Positions 50,411-59,300 of a stretch of DNA of 64,000 nt are shown one piece after another; positions within the stretch are counted from its first letter, which is position 1, and each line of letters begins with the position of its first letter. The position numbers and the translations under genes were made by a program. Source of the stretch: Limnohabitans sp. Rim11 (GTDB lineage Bacteria > Pseudomonadota > Gammaproteobacteria > Burkholderiales > Burkholderiaceae_C); the NCBI RefSeq assembly GCF_001269365.1, contig NZ_CXOM01000001.1, positions 434,090 to 498,089 of the forward strand, written 5' to 3'. A model generated the notes under the pieces. The model did not search any database. It saw only the letters and a list, made by a program, of their open reading frames with translations, and had not been told where the DNA came from.

Positions 50411-51376
50411 ATGACATCTCTGACTTACAAACGATTCTTGTGGCTGTTAGTGGGGGCTGCGTTCTTGGTTGCACCCTTTGTCGCCTATCCCTTATTCATC
50501 ATCAAAATGTTATGTGTTGCCTTGCTGGCAGCCTCTGTTAATTTTTTGGTAGGCTATGCAGGTTTGCTGTCATTTGGGCATGCAATGTTCTTTGGCTCTG
50601 CTGGCTACATTGCTGGTTATGTCTTAAAAACTTGGACGGGTGAAGGCCTCATTGGTGTACTGGCCGGTGTAGGTTGTTCGGCGCTCTTAGGGCTTGTGAC
50701 TGGTATGTTGGCCATTCGCCGTCAGGGTGTTTATTTCTCAATGATTACGCTGGCTTTTGCGCAGGTGGTCTATTTCTTGGCTTTGCGTTTGCCATTCACG
50801 GGAGGTGAAGACGGTTTACAAAACGTTGCACGCCCCGTTTTTCTCGGCTTCATTGACACAACGGACAATCAAACACTTTACTTCGTCGCTTTGGCGCTAA
50901 TTGGTTTTGGATTTTGGTGTATCTGGCGCATTGTTTATTCACCATTTGGCCAAGTACTCACCGCCATTCGAGACAACGAAGCCCGTGCCATCTCTTTGGG
51001 CTATCAGGTAAATCGTTACAAATTAATTGCCTTTACATTGTCCGCCGCTATTGCCGGATTGGCAGGCAGTGTCAAAGTTATTTCTTTTGGCTTGGCCTCA
51101 CTGACCGATGTGGGGTGGGGTACCTCAGGTGACGCTTTGCTGATTTGCATTGTGGGCGGCATGCAAACTCTTTGGGGACCTTTGATTGGAGCTATTTTGA
51201 TCGTCGCTTTAGAGCATTTGATGGTGTCATCACCTGAACTGATTCAAATTGTTCAAGGCTTGGTTTTTGTAGCTGTTGTGATGCTTTTCCGAAAAGGCAT
51301 TGTGGGTCAATGGTTGGTTTGGTGGCGTGCACGTCAAGCCAATGCGGAGGCTACTAAATCTCATCACATTTCCTAA
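50411..51376 (+). CDS. livM: Branched-chain-type ABC transporter permease LivM-like
   Basis: A 321-aa membrane protein with many hydrophobic segments, the LivM-type motif GYAGLLSFGHAMFFGSAGYI near 50 and the coupling segment IRDNEARAISLGYQVNRYKL. ATG 50411 is preferred (AAAGG upstream) over the GTG at 50396 that overlaps livH. Partner of LivH. The next gene, an SDR, is 17 bp downstream. Confidence 0.92.
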   Translation: MTSLTYKRFLWLLVGAAFLVAPFVAYPLFIIKMLCVALLAASVNFLVGYAGLLSFGHAMFFGSAGYIAGYVLKTWTGEGLIGVLAGVGCSALLGLVTGMLAIRRQGVYFSMITLAFAQVVYFLALRLPFTGGEDGLQNVARPVFLGFIDTTDNQTLYFVALALIGFGFWCIWRIVYSPFGQVLTAIRDNEARAISLGYQVNRYKLIAFTLSAAIAGLAGSVKVISFGLASLTDVGWGTSGDALLICIVGGMQTLWGPLIGAILIVALEHLMVSSPELIQIVQGLVFVAVVMLFRKGIVGQWLVWWRARQANAEATKSHHIS

Positions 51377-51393
51377 TTCAGGAGAGTTTATAA

Positions 51394-52149
51394 ATGGCTC
51401 AATTACTGACTGACAAAATTGCCTTAGTCACTGGTGCCGGAAGTGGCATTGGACAGGCAATCGCTGTGGCATATGCGAAAGAGGGCGCTAAGGTCATCAT
51501 TACTGATCTTGATGTGTCAGGGTGTCATCAAACACTAGGAAAAGTAAAAGAAGCCGGTGGTCAAGGCTGGGTTTACGCACTGGATGTCACAGATGTTGCA
51601 TCTGTGCAAAAGCTTGCTGATCAGGTCCAAGAAGAAGCTGGAAATATTGATATTCTGGTTAACAACGCAGGTGTCATTTTGCGTGAAGGTATAGACAGTC
51701 CTAACGCGCATGCAGTGATTCGAAAGGTCATGGACGTCAATTTGCTGGGTGTCTTCAATACCATTCATGCATGGTTGCCGGCTTTGAGAAAATCCCGTGG
51801 GTGTATTGTCAATATTTCCTCTGGTGCTGCATTTTTAGGTCAGCCTCGTGCTTTGGGTTACTCTGCTTCAAAGGGAGCCGTCAAAATGCTGACCCAATCG
51901 ATGGCCGCCGATTTAGGTATTGATGGAATCAGGGTCAATGCCATAGCGCCAGGCGTTATCGTTACGCCCATGACGGATGCCACTCGATCAGATCCTCAGA
52001 GATTAGAGAAATTCATGGTTCGCATTCCCTTAGGACGTTTGGGGGAAGGACATGAAATTGCAGGTGCTGCCGTATTCTTGGCGTCAGACTTGGCAACTTA
52101 TGTGACGGGTATCACGTTGCCGGTCGACGGCGGTATATTGGCCGTCTAA
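51394..52149 (+). CDS. SDR-family oxidoreductase 2
   Basis: A 251-aa classical SDR: TGAGSGIGQA near 14, NNAGVILREG near 90, catalytic Ser in NISSGAAFLG and YSASKGAVKM (Tyr-Lys), and PGVIVTPMTD. Probably oxidises or reduces a pathway intermediate. GGAG lies 9 nt before the ATG. It ends the plus-strand operon and converges with the binding-protein gene across a terminator. Confidence 0.88.
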   Translation: MAQLLTDKIALVTGAGSGIGQAIAVAYAKEGAKVIITDLDVSGCHQTLGKVKEAGGQGWVYALDVTDVASVQKLADQVQEEAGNIDILVNNAGVILREGIDSPNAHAVIRKVMDVNLLGVFNTIHAWLPALRKSRGCIVNISSGAAFLGQPRALGYSASKGAVKMLTQSMAADLGIDGIRVNAIAPGVIVTPMTDATRSDPQRLEKFMVRIPLGRLGEGHEIAGAAVFLASDLATYVTGITLPVDGGILAV

Positions 52150-52160
52150 TACAAATCATC

Positions 52161-52199
52161 TCAATGCGTCAGAGAGGTATGCCCTCTCTGACGCATTGA
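52161..52199. terminator. Bidirectional terminator-like hairpin between convergent genes
   Basis: A perfect 17-bp stem, TCAATGCGTCAGAGAGG (52161-52177) with CCTCTCTGACGCATTGA (52183-52199), with a 5-nt loop. It lies between the converging SDR and binding-protein genes and is followed by T-rich sequence. Confidence 0.75.
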
Positions 52200-52203
52200 T
52201 TAT

Positions 52204-53430
52204 TTACTTCTTCGCAATAAAGTCACAACCACCGTCCGCCAATGGACGGAAAGCTTGCTCAGCTGGGATCTCACCTTTGATGTTGTAAAGGTCGTATTTG
52301 CTTTTTGACTCAGCCGGTGTTTTGACTTGAACAATGTAGACAGGTCGCATGGTTTGGCCGTCTTCACGAATGCGCACATTCTTCATCGAGAAGTCGTTGA
52401 TAGGCGTGGCTTTCATTTTGGCCATGACCGCTTTGCCTTCATCGGTTCCTGCTGCTTGGACCGCTTTCAGGTAGTGCATGGTGGCGCTGTAGTTGCCTGC
52501 CATGATGTAGGTGGGCAGCACGCCCTTGTTACGCTCTAAGAAACGCTTGGTCCAAGCGCGTGTTTCATCGTTTTGATCCCAGTAGAAGGGCGCAGTAATT
52601 TGAAGTCCTTGCGCAACGTCAAGACCCATGGCACTGACGCTATTGATAGTCATTCCAAAAACGCTAACGGACTGGCCTTTTTTATTGATACCAAATTCTG
52701 CAGCTTGTTTGAGTGCGTTGCTCAAGTCAGCACCAGCATTCAACACCACAATGGCGTCAGCCTTGCTGGCTTGCGCTTGCATCAAATAGGACGAGAAGTC
52801 GGTTGTACCCAGAGGGTGCTTGACGGAACCTACCACTTTACCGCCTGCGGCTTCAATAAATTTAGTGCCTTCACCTTGGAGCGCTGCGCCAAAAGCGTAA
52901 TCAACAGTTACGAAGAAGAAATTCTTGATGCCTTGTTTGACCATACTTTGCACGCCAGCCTTTGGCAAAGAATAAGTGTCTACCAGGAACTGAATATTCA
53001 TGGGTGAGCAAGCTTTGCCTGTCAATGCATCTGTCACTGTACCCGCTACCAAATAGGGCTTGTTGGCTTGCTTCATCAGGTTACTAACGCTCAATGCAAT
53101 GGAAGAAGCAGATCCGCCTAAGATGGCGTCGACGTTGTCTTTTTCGATCCACTGACGAGCAAGGTTGGTACCGATATCAGGTTTGTTTTGATCATCCGCC
53201 ACAACCAGCTCAATGTTTTTACCCAAAACTTTGCCACCGAAATCTTCAATGGCCATTCGCGCTGCAATGACAGAGCCTGGACCGCCGTTGGCAGCGTAGG
53301 GGCCATTCAAGTCGCCCATGATGCCAATTCGAACTACATCGTTGGATACCTGTGCTTGGGCACCGGTTGCGCACAAGATAGCAAGGCCCACCGCAGAGGC
53401 TAGGCTAGATATGCGGAATAAGCGATTCAT
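52204..53430 (-). CDS. Liv-type ABC transporter substrate-binding protein
   Basis: A 408-aa periplasmic binding protein with a signal peptide (MNRLFRISSLASAVGLAILC, cut near AQA) and the Peripla_BP_6 fold: VVRIGIMGDLNGPYAANGGP, VADDQNKPDIGTNLARQWIE. It probably feeds the LivGFHM set encoded convergently. GGAGAC precedes the ATG. Two operator-like palindromes lie upstream. Confidence 0.9.
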   Translation of the reverse strand: MNRLFRISSLASAVGLAILCATGAQAQVSNDVVRIGIMGDLNGPYAANGGPGSVIAARMAIEDFGGKVLGKNIELVVADDQNKPDIGTNLARQWIEKDNVDAILGGSASSIALSVSNLMKQANKPYLVAGTVTDALTGKACSPMNIQFLVDTYSLPKAGVQSMVKQGIKNFFFVTVDYAFGAALQGEGTKFIEAAGGKVVGSVKHPLGTTDFSSYLMQAQASKADAIVVLNAGADLSNALKQAAEFGINKKGQSVSVFGMTINSVSAMGLDVAQGLQITAPFYWDQNDETRAWTKRFLERNKGVLPTYIMAGNYSATMHYLKAVQAAGTDEGKAVMAKMKATPINDFSMKNVRIREDGQTMRPVYIVQVKTPAESKSKYDLYNIKGEIPAEQAFRPLADGGCDFIAKK

Positions 53431-53466
53431 GGTTGTCTCCTGAAAATGGAATTTAAAAATCTAAAC

Positions 53467-53514
53467 TTGCCTATCGGCATGCAATCAATTTGTTTTTTAC
53501 ATGCCGACCGGTAA
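53467..53514. promoter_or_regulatory. Two operator candidates upstream of the binding-protein gene
   Basis: ATGCCGATAGGCAA (minus strand, 53467-53480) and ATGCCGACCGGTAA (plus strand, 53501-53514), 34 bp apart centre to centre, share the consensus WTGCCGAYMGGYAA with the site at 37975-37988. Likely control sites for the Liv-type binding-protein gene. Confidence 0.5.
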
Positions 53515-53612
53515 GTAGAGCAAATACTATCACTCAAGTATTTGCTTCGCAAGATAAACCAGCAAGCTATTTGATAGGGTTTACCTTGATTCTTAGCTCC
53601 TGGAAGGGCTCG

Positions 53613-54590
53613 TCAATCAAGTCGAATGTTGCGCGAGCGGATCAAAGGGCCCCAGCGCGTCAGCTCGCTTTGAAGATAGTTGGCAAATTCGGTTCGGGTC
53701 ATGCTACGCACATCGACACCCGTGCGCATCAACGCCTCCCGGACTTCTTTGTTATCTACCACGGTTTTCATGTCATTGAAGATTTTTTGCTGAATGTTTT
53801 CAGGGGTGCTGGTGGGAATGAAAATACCAAACCAACCACCTGCCATGAATTGACTGAGGGCAGGAATGCCTGCTTGGCTAATGGCGGGAACTTTGGGTAA
53901 GCGTGGATTGGGTTGATCGTAGCCGTGGCCAAGAACTTTGAGTTTGCCAGTGGCCACATGCGACATGGTGGCTGGCGAGTCAAACAAAGCGTCTACTTGG
54001 CCGCCCAACAAATCATTGATGGCTGGGCCATTACCGCGGTAGGGAACGTGCACGATTTGCAGGCCGGCCATGTCGGCAAATTGCTCGGCTGCGATGTGTG
54101 GGCTCGATGCATTGCCTGAAGACGCAAAGGTGAGTTTGCCGGGGTTGGCTTTGCCATAGGCAATCAGTTCTGACAAATTGTTGACAGGCAGGTTTGCCCT
54201 GACGTAGAGCACGCTAGGGCTGTCTGCCACCATGAACAAAGGTGTGAGTGCTTTGGGGTCGTAGGGCAAATTGGGCATCATGATTTGATTGCCAATGAAG
54301 CCAAACGCCGTCATGAGCAATGTGTGACCATCGCCTGTTGCGCGAGCGACGGCGGCCGTACCAATGGTGGTTCCACCCCCTGCGCGGTTTTCCACAATGA
54401 CCGTTTGGTTCCATTTTTCTGTCAGGCGAGGTGCCAGCACCCGGGCCAGCACATCGGTCAATCCACCCGCCACATAGGGGACCACCAAAGAGACAGATTT
54501 GCTTGGGAATGTTGGCTGGACTTGTGCATAAGCTTTGGGGATGAGGCCACTGCTGACAATGCTCAATAGAAGTAAGTTGCGTCGTTTCAT
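53613..54590 (-). CDS. Bug-family tripartite tricarboxylate transporter binding protein
   Basis: A 325-aa periplasmic protein with a signal peptide (MKRRNLLLLSIVSSGLIPKA) and the Bug/TctC fold: FPSKSVSLVVPYVAGGLTDV, then LTFASSGNASSPHIAAEQFA and VPYRGNGPAINDLLGGQVDA. Binds an organic acid. ATG 54590 overlaps the stop of the upstream SDR gene (ATGA). No TctA/TctB genes are adjacent. Confidence 0.9.
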   Translation of the reverse strand: MKRRNLLLLSIVSSGLIPKAYAQVQPTFPSKSVSLVVPYVAGGLTDVLARVLAPRLTEKWNQTVIVENRAGGGTTIGTAAVARATGDGHTLLMTAFGFIGNQIMMPNLPYDPKALTPLFMVADSPSVLYVRANLPVNNLSELIAYGKANPGKLTFASSGNASSPHIAAEQFADMAGLQIVHVPYRGNGPAINDLLGGQVDALFDSPATMSHVATGKLKVLGHGYDQPNPRLPKVPAISQAGIPALSQFMAGGWFGIFIPTSTPENIQQKIFNDMKTVVDNKEVREALMRTGVDVRSMTRTEFANYLQSELTRWGPLIRSRNIRLD

Positions 54591-55366
54591 GTTCCGTACA
54601 AATTGGTTAAAGAGGCTTTTAAAAAACCACCGTCTACAACGATGTCTTGGCCATTGACATAAATGGACGCATTGCAAGCTAAAAATCCGACCGCGTCTGC
54701 AATGTCTTGGGGTTGTCCAATGCGCCTAGTGGGGATGCTGTTGATGCGTTGCTGTTTCTTTTCTGGATCACGGTAATAGCCCTCGGACAGTGGCGTCAAA
54801 ATCATGCCTGGGCTGATGGCATTGGTTCTGATACCGCGAGGTCCCCATTCCACAGCCATTTGGCGGGTTAAGCCCAAAAGCCCCGATTTGGTGGGCCCAT
54901 AAGCACCGATCTTGGTGGCCACTTGTGCCGCAATGGATGAGACATTGACGATGCTGCCAGATTGACGCTCAAACATCATGGGCACCAAGGCCTGTGCGCA
55001 CAGCAATGCGCCACGCAGATTGATATTGAACATTTTGTCCCAGAGATCGATCGGAAAATCTTCCAATGCGACAGGATTAGCACCCACTGCCGCATTGTTG
55101 ACCAACACATCACATCTGCCAAAACGAGTTTGAACAAACTGACCCATCTTGGCAACTGCATCGGGATTGCCTATATCGCACTGAACCTGAATCCCTTGCT
55201 CTGATTCTTCTGGCGTTTCACCATAACTCACATCAACCATCACCACCGTAGCGCCCATTTGTTTGAGTTGCTCGCAAATGGACAGACCCAAACCACCTGC
55301 AGCGCCTGTGACGACGGCGACTTGGTTAACAAGGGCATTGGTATCAAAACTGTTGGGTGTACTCAT
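54587..55366 (-). CDS. SDR-family oxidoreductase 3
   Basis: A 259-aa SDR: TGAAGGLGLS near 22, NNAAVGANPV near 95, catalytic Ser in NVSSIAAQVA and YGPTKSGLLG (Tyr-Lys), and PGMILTPLSE. It lies in a minus-strand operon with the luciferase-like monooxygenase and flavin reductase and overlaps the Bug gene. A dehydrogenase for the alcohol precursor of the oxygenated ketone is plausible. Confidence 0.88.
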   Translation of the reverse strand: MSTPNSFDTNALVNQVAVVTGAAGGLGLSICEQLKQMGATVVMVDVSYGETPEESEQGIQVQCDIGNPDAVAKMGQFVQTRFGRCDVLVNNAAVGANPVALEDFPIDLWDKMFNINLRGALLCAQALVPMMFERQSGSIVNVSSIAAQVATKIGAYGPTKSGLLGLTRQMAVEWGPRGIRTNAISPGMILTPLSEGYYRDPEKKQQRINSIPTRRIGQPQDIADAVGFLACNASIYVNGQDIVVDGGFLKASLTNLYGT

Positions 55367-55392
55367 GTTTATTTGTTTAAGCTCGTATTTGA

Positions 55393-56190
55393 TCAGTTTA
55401 CAAATTCTGTAGCGAGAAGGTGTGTGCTGGCGTTGAAGTTAACCATTGGATTGCCGTAGGCATGCGAAGATTTCTGAACTTTGCCGACGATCAGAAAGTG
55501 AGTACCTAATTTTTGCGTCAAAACAATCTCACAGTCAAGACTGGCGAGGGCATTTTGAAGAACGGGTACCTCTTGTTCATTGAGCTGCCAATGACCTGTG
55601 TTGAATCGAGCGGTGCCCTGAGGCTGCTGCAAAAAAACGGACATCAGGTCTCTGTGATCTTCACCCAATATGTTTGCAACGAATCGGCCGCTTTTCAATA
55701 GCGTGGTATGGATCGATGAGTTTTGATGGGCAAAAAAGCCGACCATGGGCGGATCGGCGGAAACAGAAGTAAGGCTTGAGACAATCATGCCTGCAACATC
55801 GCTGTTAAAGGCTGTCGTGATTGCGGCAATGCCTGCAGGCAAAGCTCGCATGGCCGCTTTGAAGTCGTCCGCAGAGATCAAGGCCTCATTTTTTTTGACA
55901 ATCAGATGCGCTCGAATCTCCCCTGACGCGTTGACCCAACCCTTCTTCGCAGCGTAGTTCAACATGGCAGAAAAGCCAGCTTCCCATTCGGTTTCACCTG
56001 CATGCCCTGACAGGAAACGCAGCACCGAAGGTGTCAATCGCACATGGTCATTACCCTCACTATGGCCAATTCGGGCAATGGCTTGAGCCAGTTTTTCGGG
56101 CGATTGAGGATCGACCAAAACATCCAATTGATTGAAGACGGTGGGGTAAAGCAGGGTGACTGCCCCTGCATTAGTCAGGTGAACTTGCAT
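55393..56190 (-). CDS. Flavin reductase with an N-terminal extension
   Basis: A 265-aa protein. The C-terminal ~155 residues are a flavin-reductase-like domain (FKAAMRALPAGIAAITTAFN, MIVSSLTSVSADPPMVGFFA, GRFVANILGEDHRDLMSVFL). The first ~105 are a helical extension unlike ordinary small flavin reductases. It would supply reduced FMN to the adjacent luciferase-like monooxygenase, 13 bp upstream. Confidence 0.83.
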   Translation of the reverse strand: MQVHLTNAGAVTLLYPTVFNQLDVLVDPQSPEKLAQAIARIGHSEGNDHVRLTPSVLRFLSGHAGETEWEAGFSAMLNYAAKKGWVNASGEIRAHLIVKKNEALISADDFKAAMRALPAGIAAITTAFNSDVAGMIVSSLTSVSADPPMVGFFAHQNSSIHTTLLKSGRFVANILGEDHRDLMSVFLQQPQGTARFNTGHWQLNEQEVPVLQNALASLDCEIVLTQKLGTHFLIVGKVQKSSHAYGNPMVNFNASTHLLATEFVN

Positions 56191-56203
56191 TGATCAAGCC
56201 AAC

Positions 56204-57277
56204 TCAAGCTTCGGTGTCAGCCAGGTCTTTTTGCCCAATTTCTTTGCGAATGGCTGGAATGATTCTTTCGCCCCAAAGCTCAATTTGTTTGAGCATGGTT
56301 TTTTGATCAAAGTCACCAAGCTGTGTTTGCAGTGCAATGTGTTTGGGTCTAAGGATGCTGATTTCTTCTAGCATTTTGTCGATGACCTGATTGACAGAGC
56401 CGACCGGCAGATTTTTCTTCATTTGCTCAAATGTGGGGTCAGTGTCTGAAGGCTTCTCTTGGATCATGTAGCCATCTTCAGATTGCGCACGGCGAAATTT
56501 AAGGCTCTCAGAAATGCGGCGTTGGAATCGTGCATTGTCTAAAAACGAATCAATCTCAGACATGTTGTCTGAGGCATATGCGCAGCGTAAAAATCCAAAC
56601 TTCAAATCTCGGTCTACATCCTTACCATTTTCTTGGGCGACTTTGTCCAATCGACCCCTTAGTTCTGTAATGGCCTGGTTGCCGTTTAGCAAGGCTGTGA
56701 CGAACAGGTTATGGTTTTCCCGCATGGCTCTGGCAAAGGTCACCGGATTTCCTGATGTGATCCAGATGGGCGGAATCGGATCTTGTACGCAACGTACCGC
56801 GATTGAACTTGGCAAAACTTTGAGATGCTTGCCCTCATATTCAAAAATCTTTTGAGTCAGAGCCTTGGGGATGATGTCTAAAAATTCGTTGAAGATGGCG
56901 CCAGATTCGGCAATGTTCACCCCAAATCTTTCGAATTCAAACTCTTGATAGCCTGAGCCAATGCCTAAATCCAATCTGCCATTGGAGACCGTGTCCACAA
57001 AACCAACTTCTGCTAAGAAGCGGGCGGGGTGATACAGAGGCAAAATGCAGACCGCTGTACCAAGTCGAATGCGTTTGGTTTTGGCGGCCATGTGCGCCAC
57101 CATCATCAAAGGCGAGGGCGACAGCGAATAATTGTTGAAGTGGTGCTCGGCATACCAAGCGGTATTAAAGCCCGCTTGTTCTGCAACCACAGTCTGTTCG
57201 ATCGAATTGCTGATGACCTGTTGCGAAGTCTGATGGTAGCCACGTTGCTGGGCCAGAATAAACACACCAAATTGCAT
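56204..57277 (-). CDS. Luciferase-like (LLM) flavin-dependent monooxygenase
   Basis: A 357-aa LLM-class protein: MQFGVFILAQQRGYHQTSQQ, FNTAWYAEHHFNNYSLSPSP, RLDLGIGSGYQEFEFERFGV and PIPPIWITSGNPVTF. Such two-component enzymes include type II Baeyer-Villiger monooxygenases. ATG 57277 follows GGAG; the longer frame is rejected. Divergent from the LysR gene, 115 bp away. Confidence 0.87.
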   Translation of the reverse strand: MQFGVFILAQQRGYHQTSQQVISNSIEQTVVAEQAGFNTAWYAEHHFNNYSLSPSPLMMVAHMAAKTKRIRLGTAVCILPLYHPARFLAEVGFVDTVSNGRLDLGIGSGYQEFEFERFGVNIAESGAIFNEFLDIIPKALTQKIFEYEGKHLKVLPSSIAVRCVQDPIPPIWITSGNPVTFARAMRENHNLFVTALLNGNQAITELRGRLDKVAQENGKDVDRDLKFGFLRCAYASDNMSEIDSFLDNARFQRRISESLKFRRAQSEDGYMIQEKPSDTDPTFEQMKKNLPVGSVNQVIDKMLEEISILRPKHIALQTQLGDFDQKTMLKQIELWGERIIPAIRKEIGQKDLADTEA

Positions 57278-57352
57278 GACTTGTCTCCGTTTGTTGAAAT
57301 GAGTGATTGAACTGTGGGAGATTTTGAGGTATCGTTTTCCGAACTGGAATAG

Positions 57353-57364
57353 CGAAAATTCGCG
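57353..57364. promoter_or_regulatory. GCGAA-AA-TTCGC palindrome in the LysR/LLM divergent region
   Basis: A perfect 5-bp inverted repeat with a 2-bp spacer, 29 bp upstream of the LysR-type gene start and 76 bp upstream of the LLM gene start. A candidate LysR-type site; weak by size. Confidence 0.3.
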
Positions 57365-57392
57365 ATTCTGTGCTGCAGAAAATGGAGTAATC

Positions 57393-58358
57393 ATGGATCG
57401 CTTACGTGCGATGGAATTGTTTCTGTCGGTGTCTCAAACCAAGAGTTTTTCAGAAACTGCGCGTCAATTTGGTATTTCTGCAACCGCGGTATCCCGGGCG
57501 GTGACTGAATTTGAAATTACCTTGAACGCCAAGCTTTTGTTACGTTCTACGCGGCAGGTGGTCCTCACTGAATCGGGGCAGGAGTATGCAGAACAGCTCG
57601 AGGGCTTGCTGTTAAATATCAAAGACTTACATCACAACATCACCGAAATCAGGGCTGCGCCTAAGGGCTTATTGCGTGTGCATTCTCGAATGATGTTTGG
57701 TTTGCGTGTGCTGCCAGCTTTGATTGCCCAATTTCGTCAAAAGTACCCCGAGATTCACATTGAGTTGACCTTGTCTGAAAAACCAATTGATCTAAGGCGA
57801 AATCAGATCGACGTTGATTTTAGAATTTCTCCACCTGCCGAGGCCGGCATCAAGCGGCGCAGGTTGTTTCACAGCGAGCGCTATTTGGTAGCCGCCCCCA
57901 AATACTTGGCCAACCATTCACTCGTCAATCTTCCGGAAGATATTTCTCAGCACGATTGTCTGGCATACATGCGACCGGGCGAACAATATGCTTGGCACTT
58001 TTGTCACACCTTGGATAAAGACATCGAGACGGTGTATTTCAAACCACGACATGTTTCCAACAATGGCATGGCTTTGTTGGAACTAGCGCGTTTGGGCGAG
58101 GGTATTGCACTGCTGGATGACTACACCGTGCAATATGACTTGTCGCAAGGATCTTTGGTTCGCTTATTGCCAGGCATCCGCATCAGCAATGCCACGTTTG
58201 AGGAGGGCATGTACGCCACTATCCTCGATACCACTATGGTGCCAACCAAGATCAGATTGTTCTTGGATTTTGTGTCCGAACGCGTGGCAGGAGAGTCTTT
58301 GCGTTTTGCAGCTGCACAAACTTCTTCCATTCAGGGTGAAGCCCATTCAGTGGTCTGA
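57393..58358 (+). CDS. LysR-family transcriptional regulator
   Basis: A 321-aa regulator with an N-terminal HTH (SFSETARQFGISATAVSRAV) and an effector domain (LLRVHSRMMFGLRVLPALIA). ATG 57393 follows GGAG. It is divergent from the LLM/reductase/SDR/Bug operon and precedes the second hydratase gene, so it may control one or both. Confidence 0.9.
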   Translation: MDRLRAMELFLSVSQTKSFSETARQFGISATAVSRAVTEFEITLNAKLLLRSTRQVVLTESGQEYAEQLEGLLLNIKDLHHNITEIRAAPKGLLRVHSRMMFGLRVLPALIAQFRQKYPEIHIELTLSEKPIDLRRNQIDVDFRISPPAEAGIKRRRLFHSERYLVAAPKYLANHSLVNLPEDISQHDCLAYMRPGEQYAWHFCHTLDKDIETVYFKPRHVSNNGMALLELARLGEGIALLDDYTVQYDLSQGSLVRLLPGIRISNATFEEGMYATILDTTMVPTKIRLFLDFVSERVAGESLRFAAAQTSSIQGEAHSVV

Positions 58359-58510
58359 AGAAGTCAGTTGCCGCTTTGATTCTGCTGCGAATCGCAGAAC
58401 ACATTCAACCATTGAGTATGTAATCTAAAAGTTCTGCGTTCATAGAATGGCACATCACCCTAGGGCCCTCGGCAAAGGGTGGGGACGTTTCAACTGGAGA
58501 CAAACAAATC

Positions 58511-59299
58511 ATGAAGCATGTGAACCCTATGACGGCGCAGTGCCTTCGCGTGGATGTTGCTGACGGCGTGGCCTTGGTGACTTTGGACCGTCCACCCGTC
58601 AATGCACTCAACCGAGAGATGAGATACCAAATCGTCGCGACCTTCGATGAAATATCTGCCCGTGATGATGTGCAATGTGCCGTCTTGACGGGACAGGGTT
58701 CTGTATTTTGCGCAGGCGCAGATTTAAAAGACCGTCCTGATGATGAGGTTCCTGGAGATTTTCTGGAGCACAACCGAATTACCCGTGAAACCGGCAATGC
58801 CATACGCGAGTGCGCAAAACCTGTGATTGCTGCTGTCAACGGTGCGGCTCTGGGTGCGGGATTGGGTTTGGTTGCAGCCTGCGATATTTTGTACGCCTCC
58901 GAAAATGCCACTTTTGGGATGCCCGAGATCAACGTGGGTTTGGCCGGGGGGGCATCCATGTTGCGAACCTTGTTTGGCAGATCAACAACTCGGCGTATGT
59001 TTTTTTCGGGACAACGGCTGACAGCTGCTGACCTGCTGCGCAGAAATGTGATTGAAGATGTACTGCCACCAGATAGGCTGTTGCCGGTCACGATGGAATT
59101 GGCTCTTGAAATTGCATCAAAATCGCCGCTGGCACTGATGTATGCCAAGCGGGCCACCAACATGGTCGATGTGATGCCACAGCGAGATGCCTATCGTTTT
59201 GAGCAGGAATTTACATTGGCACTTTCCAAAACGGAAGATGCGCGGGAAGCCCGAATGGCATTTCTTGAGAAGCGTAAGCCAGTGTTCAAAGGGCGCTGA
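58511..59299 (+). CDS. Enoyl-CoA hydratase/isomerase family protein (second copy)
   Basis: A 262-aa crotonase: FCAGADLKDRPDD near 72, VNGAALGAGLGLVAACDILY near 115 and EINVGLAGGASMLRTLFG. GGAGAC lies 10 nt before the ATG. A paralogue of 38031-38804. It starts an operon with the second dehydrogenase pair; the next gene begins 1 bp after its stop. Confidence 0.88.
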   Translation: MKHVNPMTAQCLRVDVADGVALVTLDRPPVNALNREMRYQIVATFDEISARDDVQCAVLTGQGSVFCAGADLKDRPDDEVPGDFLEHNRITRETGNAIRECAKPVIAAVNGAALGAGLGLVAACDILYASENATFGMPEINVGLAGGASMLRTLFGRSTTRRMFFSGQRLTAADLLRRNVIEDVLPPDRLLPVTMELALEIASKSPLALMYAKRATNMVDVMPQRDAYRFEQEFTLALSKTEDAREARMAFLEKRKPVFKGR

Positions 59300-59300
59300 A

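Noticed and set aside
56430-56450. GGGGTCAG match inside the LLM monooxygenase gene
   Set aside because: Only the short core matches and it lies in a conserved reading frame; no flanking repeat sequence.
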